Assembly (NCBI GenBank): GCA_022036555.1
Contig: CM039123.1
Location: 14,544,326 to 14,608,325, forward strand
Direction: 5' to 3'
Length of the DNA stretch: 64,000 nucleotides
DNA from: Microstegium vimineum
Taxonomy: Eukaryota > Streptophyta > Magnoliopsida > Poales > Poaceae
Part shown: positions 12,535 to 22,008 of the stretch, piece by piece
How positions within the stretch are numbered: the stretch's first letter is position 1
Layout of the letters: each line of letters starts with the position of its first letter
Position numbers and translations under genes: made by a program
The notes under the pieces: generated by a model
Database searches by the model: none
Told to the model about the DNA's origin: nothing
The model's input: only the letters and a program-made list of their open reading frames with translations

Positions 12535-13295
12535 TGGGCTCGGGCGCTCGGCTCCGCTCGGCTCGTTTTGACTCGTTAGGATAACCCTAACAAGCACGAA
12601 AGTCAGCTTGGCTCGGCTCGGCTCGTTAAAAACTTGAATTGACTCGTTAAACTCGTGAGATAGGTATACAAAACCCTAAAATATAGGGACTTGCTATATT
12701 TTCAGGTGCCTGAAATATGACTTTTTTAGGCGATGGTTAACAACCCTTTGATTTATATCCAAATGATGACAATATGTATGCATTCACTTGGTACATAAGC
12801 AGTCCTATATGTTCCTTAGCGGGCTCATAAATACCCGTTCAACTTGATTTTCCTAGGCAGAGTGCATCAATCAGAACTTGATTTTCCAGAGTGTAAAAAC
12901 CCAAAACCACAACCAGGCAGAGTGCATCAATCAACGGAGGCATCGTCGCCTGAACACAACTTGATTTTTCAGGCGACTGTACGGTAGGAAACATGCAAAA
13001 TATAATATTTACATTTATCAAGAGCTTGATAATAATAATAATAACAGTATAAAAAGTAAAATATTTAACCGTCTTAAATTGAACAAAAAAAATTAATATG
13101 TGGTAACATATATATTATAGTATAATAATATATAAAAAAATAATACAAGTTTTACTATTTTTTCTTAAAAGTGTGGCGCGTTTGGCTCGCGAGCTAGCTC
13201 GAATTGGCTTCTTATATCTAACGAGCTAAAATTTTGGCTCGGCTCGACTCGTTATATTAACGAGCCGAATTGAACCGAGGCTAGCCAGCCACGAG
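12535..13295. repeat. Element with GGCTCG/CGAGCC-rich ends
   Basis: The left end (12535-12660) carries repeated GGCTCG units and CTCGTTAA. The right end (13180-13290) carries the same words in inverse orientation (AACGAGCC, ACGAGCTA), so the block looks like a degenerate terminal-inverted-repeat transposon of about 0.76 kb. Inside it, AGGCAGAGTGCATCAATCA occurs twice, 60 bp apart (12855-12873 and 12915-12933), and an AT-rich stretch follows. No transposase is visible. Confidence 0.4.
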
Positions 13296-13404
13296 TGAAA
13301 GGTCCTAGATAGCTAGGGGGTGAATAGCCTAATAAAAACTCTATAAAACACTAGAGCAAAGGTTAGATTAACACTAAAGCGAAGCTTTTTGCTCTAGCTC
13401 TACT
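13296..13404 (-). mobile_element. SIRE-type LTR fragment, part 1 (3' end of the LTR)
   Basis: On the minus strand this ends ...CTATTCACCCCCTAGCTATCTAGGACCTTTCA, the usual 3' end of SIRE-class LTRs. It is interrupted at 13404 by the gypsy element at 13405-20604 and resumes at 20610. The five bases CTACT flank the insertion on both sides. Confidence 0.6.
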
Positions 13405-13913
13405 TGTTGGGGGATATTACCTCGGCATATCCCCAGGGACCTTTTGGGCCTGCCGACCAGGAGACGGCCCAGCCCACGAGGCCTTGCGGCATGCGACCAG
13501 CCCGTCGTGCTCGCTAAGGACTCCGAAGAAGTCTTGTTCGCCAAGAAGAATCTTAGAAGATAGACTCGGATCCCTTACCTAAAGGGAACGGTCGTAATCT
13601 GTTAGGATATGAAAACTGTAACCCTGCTCTCCGGCTATATAAGACGAGCAGGGACGCCCTCCAAAACAATCTCCCAACGCCCGTATACAATCCCCTAGAT
13701 CTCATCTACGGGTCTTGTAACCTAATACTCATATCAATCCAGCCACCAAAACACAGAACATAGGGTATTACGACGATTTGCCGTCCCGAACTTGTCTAAA
13801 TCGTCGTGTCTACGCTCTCTGTGTTACGCTTGATCGTCGTCGCCACACCTCCGCCTACAATCTACTACCGTAGGATACCCCCTAGGTAGACTGCGACGCA
13901 TATTTCGTTGACA
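13405..13913 (+). repeat. 5' LTR of the non-autonomous gypsy element
   Basis: 509 bp, TG...CA, with a TATATAA box at 13636-13642. It is followed directly by GTTGGTGCGCCAGGTAGGGGG (13914-13934), a primer-binding-site-like tract of the grass gypsy type; the tRNA is not identified. It differs from the 3' LTR at a scatter of positions (for example GGGGGATATT against GGGGATATT). Confidence 0.85.
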
Positions 13914-13950
13914 GTTGGTGCGCCAGGTAGGGGGTGTGTGCATCGACTTC

Positions 13951-15991
13951 ATGGCTTGTCAAGCGGTTACGTTCCCGGATTCGATGGTCCTGCCGACGGC
14001 CGGCACCATACTCCAGATTGGATCCATCTCCTGGACCGTCGGATCTACTCCACCGGGGGCCGAAGCACCGCCGCTCGCACGTCGTCCCACCACGCCGAAG
14101 TACCACCCGCTAAAGAAGATCAGCATCGACGACCTGGTTGACGCCATCGACCTCTCCAACGCCAGCATCGCCGAGTGCATCAACCTCACTCAGGCGGTAC
14201 GACGCTGACTCCCCGGCCACCACGGCCGCCGACCACGCAATCACCGTACCGCAACGAAGGCGACAGCTGCGGCGACCAGAGGTACCCACCTCCCTCCAAC
14301 GATGCCTCATGGCCTCAGAAACCAGGCGGCAGTCTTCCAGCCCCAGATGTCCCGATCGATCTTCGACCAGATCTCGGCACTCCCCATCGTGAATACTGTC
14401 GTCATCTCCGCGATCCCTAGTGACTCCAAGCAGGCAGTATCCCTCGACGGCACCATCTCCCCAGGCTCGGCCACCAGCGCAGGGACTGAAGTCGCGAGCT
14501 CATCCATATCGACCGGCTGCTTCCCAGAGTTCCCTCCGGGCTTCGGAGGGATGATTTTTCAAGTCTCCGCCGATAGCGTCGCCCCCGACAACGAAGCGGA
14601 CGCCGAACGCACTGCAAGGGAGCAACGCAACGCCGACCGCGTGCATAGGCGCAACGATGAACGCCGCGAGCAGGAAAGATTCAACCAGGAGCGTCTCGAG
14701 CAGGAACGCCTTGCACGAGAACAACGCGAGCAGGATCAGAGGCATCACGGTCACCCACCACGGCGCAACCTCCAGTATGAGTTTGAGATGATGGGCAACG
14801 TCCCGGTGTATTCAACACCCAGCGCCAATCTAGTGGCAGCCACCTGCGAGCTGTCCAAACTCCAAGGCACACTCCTGGTCGAGAAGATAGACGCCCACAT
14901 CAAGGCGGCCTCGGTCCAGGTAAAAAGGAAGGAGCGAGTCCTCGAGTCCTTCGGCTAGTCCCACAGCAGGAACTACTTGCGAAGCCCTCCAAGGGAACAC
15001 CAACGAGGATCTCCAAGACGCGACGAGGAAGAGCACGACGAGGCCCGCCGCGGTCGAGCACCGGAACCTGTGTACCGGAGCCCTCCGAGGGACCGCAGAC
15101 AGAGACCCCCTCTGTACGATGATGGAGAGGACGACAGGATCCGGCGTGGTCGATCACCGACGTCACCACGCCGGAGCCCTCCGATACAACACCGACGAAG
15201 GTCACAACCCTAGATGCAATCGAGCGCCAGCACCCCGAGCTACGGGGGGACTACGCCTCTTTTCAGCTCGCCTGCGCGCCATCCGGTGGCCCTAGAACTT
15301 CAGAGTGACGTCGGTGGAGAAATACGACGGCAAGGCAGACCCGGAACAATGGGCGTCCACGTACGAGATCTCCGTACACGTTGCTGGAGGAGACCAGGAC
15401 GTGATGGCCAATTACTTACCAGTAATGTTATCAACCTCCACCATCAGTTGGCTCCAGAAGATCCCGGAAGGCAGCATCAACAACTGGGAAGACCTCAAGG
15501 GAATCTTCATCAAGTTGTACAAGGCTATGTGTGTCCAGTCGGGTACACGATATGACCTGGAAAGCATCCGCCAGAGGAGTAATGAAAGCCTCCGGGAGTA
15601 CATCAGGCGTTTCTCCGACAAACGTCTGAGCATAACTGAAATCTCCGACCCGGAAGCCATCGCCATCTTCTCCAACGGCCTGCGGGCAGACGACCTCCGA
15701 AACAAGTTGGCACAGAAGAACGCTATGACCATAGAGGAGCTGATGATGATTGCGAACCCTTATGCCAACCAAGATGATGCCAATCGCAGCAGAGAGAACA
15801 GACGACGCCATTCCCGTTCCCCGGAGCGTGCAGGAGACAACAATCGCCGACCAGATCACCGAAACGAAAGAGGGCCCAGCGACCACCGCGATAATCGGTC
15901 AGGCAACTCCGAACGCCACCCGCAGAAGTACGATTACAGGCGAGACAACCGCTATGTTGCTAACACGAACGCCGGCACAAAGAAGAACTAA
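13951..15991 (+). pseudogene. gag region of the gypsy element, in several frames
   Basis: Three consecutive open stretches make up the region. 13951-14208 (starting MACQAVTF) and 14302-14958 are N-terminal; the second has a strongly charged Arg/Glu/Gln coiled-coil-like segment around 14580-14760. 15305-15991 holds the conserved Retrotrans_gag core, with EKYDGKADPEQW near its start, W..L...F...Y, and ESLREYIRRFSDKRL, followed by an Arg/Asp/Asn-rich tail. I see no CCHC knuckle in the tail. Stop codons or frame changes separate the parts (near 14208 and 14958), so the copy is not translatable as one chain unless spliced or frameshifted. Gag would form the particle that packages element RNA. Confidence 0.7.
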
Positions 15992-16209
15992 TATGAAAGC
16001 TATAAGAAGATCCTCGACGGACCATGTCCCATACACAAAGAACTCCAAACACTCCTTGCGGAATTGCGAGCTCATCGAGACGACAATGAAGGATAAAGCA
16101 GACAAAAGACAGAAGAAGGACGACGAAGATAGAGGCAAGGACCAAGGACCGCCAGCGCTAGAATTCTGAGCAGCTTCAACAACATACTCCATATTCGGAG
16201 GTAGCGTCC

Positions 16210-16952
16210 TTGTCGAAGGAGAAAGACAACGCCGCCAAACCCGCAACGACGTCTACTCGTTCGCCGTTACAGGAGAGAATGCAGCCGAGGCTCGGCCCCT
16301 CGACTGGTCGGATCAACCAATTAGCTTCTCCAGAGAAGATGAGTGGACAGATTACAGATATCCGGGTCGCTTCCCACTTATCGTCAATCCAACCATTGCA
16401 ACGTGCTGCTTCAGGAAGGTCCTGGTCGACGGCGGCAGCGCCATCAACATCATCTTCACCGACGCATTCTGCCAGCTCGACTACTCGAAAAAGGACCTCC
16501 TACCGGCTAATTTCTCCTTCTGGGGAATCATCTCCGATAAGGCATCAACACCAATAGGGCAGATCACCCTACCTGTGCAGTTTGGCGACAAGAACCACTT
16601 CAGGGTCGAGAAAATCAATTTCGTCGTCACCGAATTCGAGACAGCCTACCACGCGATACTGGGTTGTCCGGCACTTGCCAAGCTTATGGTAGTCCCACAT
16701 TACATGTACATGGTGTTGAAGATCCTGACACCACAAGGCATCGTCAGCCTCCGTACTAACCTGAAGATAGCATACGAGTGCGAGCAACAGACAATAAACG
16801 CCATCGAGAAACCATGCGCCCCTGACACGTACACCTCCAGTGACAATGACAAACCCGCCGCCAAGAAGCAGAAAGAAGTAGAACCAACGACGACCACCGC
16901 CGACCTCGTCGACGACCAGACGCAGAAGCTACCAACCCTGGAAGGCGTGTAA
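16210..16952 (+). pseudogene. Protease-like region of the gypsy element
   Basis: Two open stretches in different frames together resemble the aspartic-protease region of grass gypsy polyproteins. Near 16420 the DNA reads LVDGGSA, where the active-site D-G-G-S of these elements is expected. Further on are an FWGII segment and YHAILGCPALAKLMVVPH (about 16650-16700), the post-protease motif conserved in this group. The stretch ends at a stop at 16950-16952, after which no pol frame exists. The frame change between the stretches near 16555 means the copy is broken or needs recoding. Confidence 0.65.
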
Positions 16953-17069
16953 GGAACTCTAAATGTAACAATAGTTCAATAAAAGTTTGTACTAGGTACT
17001 TCTCCATCAATAAATAAGGGTGCTTCACCTCATACATATTCCACATAACCGAAAATAACTTGTGCAAAA

Positions 17070-17160
17070 CGCCCACGGCGTACGACGACTACTGCACAAA
17101 CGCCCACGGTGTACAACGACTACTGAGCAAACGCCCAAGATGCACAACGGCTACAATGAA
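17070..17160 (+). repeat. 31-bp tandem repeat, about three units
   Basis: Units starting CGCCCACGG/CGCCCAAGA occur at 17070, 17101 and 17132, each followed by a variant of a TACGACGACTACTG-like stretch. It lies in the non-coding part of the gypsy element. Confidence 0.7.
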
Positions 17161-17933
17161 GAATAGCTCCGATGCAGGGCGACAACCACGACAAAGCTTA
17201 AACACGACATCTCCAAAACACTCCCATAGTGTTCGACGACCTCGCCAAAAAACACGAATAGGCGTTTCTCCAAACAGCCTGGCCGTAACCAGAAAGCTCC
17301 CGAAGCTGGCCTGCCGGTTAACCATAGCGAGTAGAAGTAGCTACCCTAAGTGCTATGATTACATCGACAACCCTCCCCAGCAGTATTTCCCCAGAAGTCG
17401 GGCAATACTGCTCGGGTTGGTAGCCATGAGGTTATGTGCTTAGAATCTGTACACGACCACGGTACGATCGACGACTCTACATGCAGCATGGCTTTTCGCC
17501 CAGCGTCTGCAGGAACCATCTCAACAGGCCTAAAGTCACGCCACGATCGAGCCTCTCGGAAAAAGACCCTGTCCCTGGCATCTCCCTAAGCATGCATGTG
17601 TTGTTCGCCCTCTGCGCCGCGGGTTGTCACTGCGCGCCTCCTTGGGAATCCTTATGTATCCTATGCGTGCACTGGCGCTAGCCCTACGATATGGACCATT
17701 TGAAAACCAAGGACGAATGTTTCATCGCTACGGCTCACGACTTAGCAGGCAAGACAGGACATACAAGTGAAACAAAAGCTCACCGCCCGGATATATAACA
17801 GCTTTGCAGTTTTCACTTACACGTCCAACCACCAGTACCCGAGATACAGATCATAGCTGTCACGCAGCAAAATAGCAGATGACACAATGCCTTGATACAC
17901 CAAAAGTGGTACTCCAGATAAAACGTTCATCGG

Positions 17934-18712
17934 TTACAACCTCATCCTACTAATGCGATAAGCGACCACCTCACTAATGTTCCTAGTCCAGAGATCAAAC
18001 TCATGTCGAATCTGACATTGCAGGCTACAATACATGATGATCCCAGGCATGTTGTTACCTTCCGGACCAAAACGACGACATCCCTCCCAGACGCAAAGAT
18101 GAGGCTCGACGGAGACCACCAAGTCCGGAACATCCTCTGGGGCATGAATCCACCACCGCTTCTGGATAACATGAAGATCATCACGAGAACGCTCCCGAAG
18201 ACTACACAGGCCTTGGTCGCAAAACCGACCGCCGGAAGGGCACCACCGCCAAGACATTTGACGAGGGTGAGCGTCTCCAAGTTCGCCGAATTTGCATAAT
18301 ACAGCATCATAGCCCTAAAGTACATTGTGACGCCATCTCCAGCCGCCACCGCCCTACCAATAAGCGATTGCCCAATAGGGTCTTGCCCCCACAACATCAG
18401 TAGCTCGAGGCCACAAAAGAACAGAGCCTCCCGGTGATCGGTGTCGAGAAAGCGCTGCTCGAATGCAGTCTCCAGAAAAGGGAAGTAGGGTCGACAATAG
18501 TCCTGGACGCGCCAAAGGGACAAGAGCCGAATCATCGACGGATCATCGCAGAAGTTGCAGAAAAGGCGACAGACCGGGCGAATCTTCACATACTCACGCA
18601 CATTGTTGCCGTCGTCGATCACACGAAGAAGGATCCGAAACAACAAGTCCTCGGGCAGAGCTTGCAAGTGGGGAAGATCCATAGCAAGATGCGCTCCCCC
18701 GGGCTCCATCAA
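17934..18712 (-). pseudogene. Antisense F-box (At2g35280-like) ORF inside the gypsy element
   Basis: On the strand opposite to gag, a frame beginning at 18712 (or Met at 18682) reads LPEDLLFRILLRV, an F-box-type opening, then VRPVCRLF. Segments like HREALFFCGLELLMLW and YFRAMMLYYANSANLETLTLV resemble the Sel1-like repeats of the At2g35280-type F-box family. After about 18240 the family-like reading continues in the next frame (to 17934). It ends in a Cys-rich tail (YCSLQCQIRHEFDLW), which is also typical of that family, so there is a single frameshift. A TATA-like TATATATTC lies about 110 bases upstream on the same strand (near 18815-18826). This looks like a host gene copied into the element, or an antisense extra ORF of F-box origin kept by the element family. 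Confidence 0.6.
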
Positions 18713-19330
18713 ACCTAGCAGAAACTAAGCGCCGACAAAACCCTCTCAAGATCATGCAGCCAAACAATGCGAAGCAGGGACAAGAGCGATCGGATCTAAC
18801 CTCGACCCCAACTTTGAATATATAGAAGAATCTCCGCCCCCTCGAATACCTGGGGCAATGAAGACACGCCTCTCCGAATTCTACATGCGCTCTGGTGGAG
18901 GAAACAGGACGCGACCCTTCTCGTTCCACCGCTAAATTCGCCCTTTATACCAAGCGGCGCGATGCTTCGTCTCCCAGGGTTTTTCGGAAACCGCAACGGC
19001 CAAATACGGAACCGCCACGACACAGATTCCCTCACGGTTTGACTTGGCCCTTAACCGACGAGTTAATTCGGCCCAATAACTCCGTTTCCTTACCTCGTAT
19101 TTCCTTCTAGTTAATTTTCCTGATTCCTGACTAATAATTCCTAAAATACAACTAACACCACAGTCCCGGGGACTGGGCGTATGATTTCGTTACGATTTCC
19201 TTTGGCAGAAACAGTAACACCGCAACAGTACGCTAGCTGACGGAACCCGGAGGATCTCTACTACAGTGTCGCTCGAGGACTTCGCCGACGATAAACGACG
19301 ACTCAGCCACCTGCTCGCAGACTCGGCCAG

Positions 19331-20098
19331 GCTCGGGGACTCCATCCAGGAATACACCAAGCAAGGCTCGGGGACTGTCGCCATGGCACAGGAACGGTGA
19401 CACAGAAAATCAAAGCACCCGGGGACTGCGAACAAAACAACGTGATCCCGATGCAAGAATATTTCACCTTCTCTCACCAGGCTCGGGACTACGAGTATTC
19501 GCAGTCGTTTTTTACCAAACTCATATTTCTACATTTTCTCCATAATCCTGATACAAGAACCTTATAGTTCCTTACATCAGGCTCGGGGACCACGGGTATT
19601 CGCAGTCGTTTTTTGCAAAACTTATGCTTTACTCATTACTTACACTCACTCATGCATCTTTTATCTTTATAAAGCTTGGCACCACGTGCATACCTCACCT
19701 ACTACCAAGCTCGGGGACTAAGTGGGTACACTTCACCTTGCAGTGAATGTACTTATTTTCCTCCTCGACAAACCTCTGTTGTTTCTTGTTGTCTTTTTGC
19801 AGAGCTTAACTGGGTACACTTCACCAGGGAACAGGACGTTCAAAAAGTTTTTTCTTCTTTAGCACGTCACATCCTCCGGACGAGTAGTTGCAGCATCCAT
19901 CGAAGGCAATCTGCTCGCACATCAGGCTACGACGTTCCCAACCAGTTCGACTTGGTCGGGAGGCTTCTCCGACCAGCGCCCCGACCAGCTAACCTGGTCG
20001 GGACCCTACAACGACGACCTCACACGATGGCAACCAGATGTACATCTCCAAGGACGACGCTCCTGACTCGCCAGAAGAATACAACATGCTTGGGGACT
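19331..20098 (+). repeat. Degenerate repeats with polypurine-tract-like GGCTCGGGGACT motifs
   Basis: GCTCGGGGACT or close variants occur near 19331, 19376, 19428 (CCCGGGGACT), 19490, 19580, 19708 and 20088 (GCTTGGGGACTT). The last lies directly before the 3' LTR, where the polypurine tract must be. Two of them begin a 90-bp direct repeat (19489 and 19579, both continuing ATTCGCAGTCGTTTTTT), and TGGGTACACTTCACC recurs at about 19723 and 19811. Confidence 0.7.
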
Positions 20099-20604
20099 TG
20101 TTGGGGATATTACCTCGGCATATCCCAGGGACCTTTTGGGCCTGCCGACCAGGAGACGACCCAGCCCACGAGGCCTTGCGGCACGCGACCAGCCCGTCGT
20201 GCTCGCTAAGGACTCCGAAGAAGTCTTGTTCACCAAGAAGAATCCTAGAAGATAGGCTCGGATCCCTTACCTAAAGGGACCGATCATAATCTGTTAGGAT
20301 ATGGAAACTGTAACCCTGCTCCCCGGCTATATAAGGCGAGCAGGGACCCCCTCCAAAACAATCTCCCAACGCCCGCATACAATCCCTAGATCTCATCTAC
20401 GAGTCTTGTAACCTAATACTCATATCAAACCAGCCACCAAAACACAGGGCGTAGGGTATTACGGCGATTTGCCGGCCCGAACCTGTCTAAATCGCCGTGT
20501 CTATGCTCTCTGTGTTACGCTTGATCGCCGTCGCCACACCTCCGCCTACAATCTACTACCGTAGGGTACCCCCTAGGTAGACTGCGACGCATATTTCGTC
20601 GACA
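20099..20604 (+). repeat. 3' LTR of the non-autonomous gypsy element
   Basis: 506 bp, TGTTGGGGATATT...CGTCGACA, with a TATATAA box at 20328-20334. The purine-rich GCTTGGGGACT just before it is the likely polypurine tract. It is followed by the target duplication CTACT. Confidence 0.85.
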
Positions 20605-20609
20605 CTACT

Positions 20610-22008
20610 AGGGTGCAAAGCCACCTATCCAAGCAATTCTATTTAGATGTGTGTCTAACAATCAATAGCAAAACCTAAGACACTCAACTCAAGCTAGGAA
20701 GAACAACTAACAAAACAAGCTAACAACCTAGAAAGAGAGCTAACTAAGCAAGATATGAAAGAAGTGAATACAAGAGAGGAGGTGATTGTTATACCGATGC
20801 CTTGTGAGGAGAATATACCAATATCAATAACCAATCACAAGATGATCACCAAGAGTAGCCGAGAGACAAGGTTGACACAAAGATTTTCTCCCGAGGTTCA
20901 CTTGGTTGCCACCAAGCTAGTCCCCGTTGTGTCAACTACTCAAATGGCGATTTGGTGGCTAATAGGCAATCATAAGGCTAGCCCACTAATCGGGCGCCAC
21001 AAGAATCCACCCAAATGAGAGTAACTCAATGACACGAGCAATTTACTAGAGTTACCCTTTGGGGCTCTGCCGAGGTGGGTACAAGCTCTCTCACAATCGA
21101 TGAAGCCGGCCACGAACAATCTCCAACACGTGTCGAAGCTTCTCCACCGCTCAAGCCGTCTAGGTGTTGGCAAACACCAAGAATAAAAAGAAAACCGCGG
21201 CGATGACGAACACCAAGTTCTACTAGATGCAAATCACTAAGCAAATGCACTTGGATGTACTCTATCTCTTTTGGATGAACAAGTGATCAAAGAGATGAGT
21301 GTGAGAGGTTCTGAAGAGCTCACAAGAGTATGCAAGAATGGAATGAGGCAAGAGAGTGAGCTAGAACCGGCCATGGGCCTTAAATAGACCTCTCTAAAAA
21401 ACTAGCCATTATTGCTGAGTCATGTCCATCGGACGCTCCATTATGTTGCATCGGACTCTCCGTCGCCTGCGTCTGTCGCCTTGCCGTCGGACGTTCGGCA
21501 GCGTTCGTCGCCCTTGTGCTAGTGTGTTCTCCAACCAACGGACGCTCGTCTGAGTCTAGCCCAGCGTCCGTCGCGATCTTTTCAGCGTCTGTTGTTAGCG
21601 TCCGTCGTGAGTACAGAGAGCATCCAGAGAGCTCCCAACTCCATCGGACGCGTCTGTCTCCTTGCCACGCTCGGCAGCATCCAATGCGAAGTTTGCGCTG
21701 AAGCTGAGTTAGGGTTATGCATTGGACACTCTGATTCCCTTGAGCTAGCGTCCATTGCTAGCGTCCGATGCCTCTATCTTGACCCTTTCTTTTCTCTATC
21801 TTTTCAATCCTTGAAGGACCGATAACGGCGACCAGAGGGAGGGGGGTGAATGGGAGCCTCAAATTTCTCTCGAAATATTCGGGCCTCTTCCCAAAAACCA
21901 AACCCAGTTGATGGGTGCTCAACCTAACCCAGTTGATTCAGGCGAAAATGGAGAAATGAGAGCTCACTGGCAGTGGAGGAAATCACACCGGAAACCTAGA
22001 AAACCAAG
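20610..22008 (-). mobile_element. SIRE-type LTR fragments flanking the gypsy insertion
   Basis: 20610-21811 continues the LTR interrupted at 13404. It contains the same kind of CGGACGC-rich segment (21420-21780) seen in the LTR at 2730-4292. At 21812 a second LTR-like 3' end appears in the same orientation (TGAAGGACCGATAACGG... with a GGGGGG tract). It runs to about 22008, where it meets the truncated RAPTOR exon. So at least two LTR pieces lie end to end. Neither shows an attached gag or pol. Confidence 0.45.

Larger units (their letters stand above)
13405..20604 (+). mobile_element. Complete non-autonomous Ty3/gypsy element (gag and protease only)
   Basis: A 7.2 kb element with two LTRs of about 0.5 kb that start TGTTGGGG and end CGACA or TTGACA. 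It is flanked by a perfect 5-bp target duplication, CTACT (13400-13404 and 20605-20609). The first half encodes a gag-like protein and a retroviral-type protease region. No reverse transcriptase, RNase H or integrase motif occurs anywhere between the LTRs. The 3 kb between the protease and the 3' LTR carries an antisense F-box-like ORF and degenerate repeats. The layout fits the TR-GAG idea (LTR elements with gag only) and the Tat/Grande/Retand gypsy lineage, in which extra antisense ORFs near the 3' LTR are documented. Movement would need enzymes in trans. The lineage is inferred from gag/protease wording, not from a tree. Confidence 0.85.
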
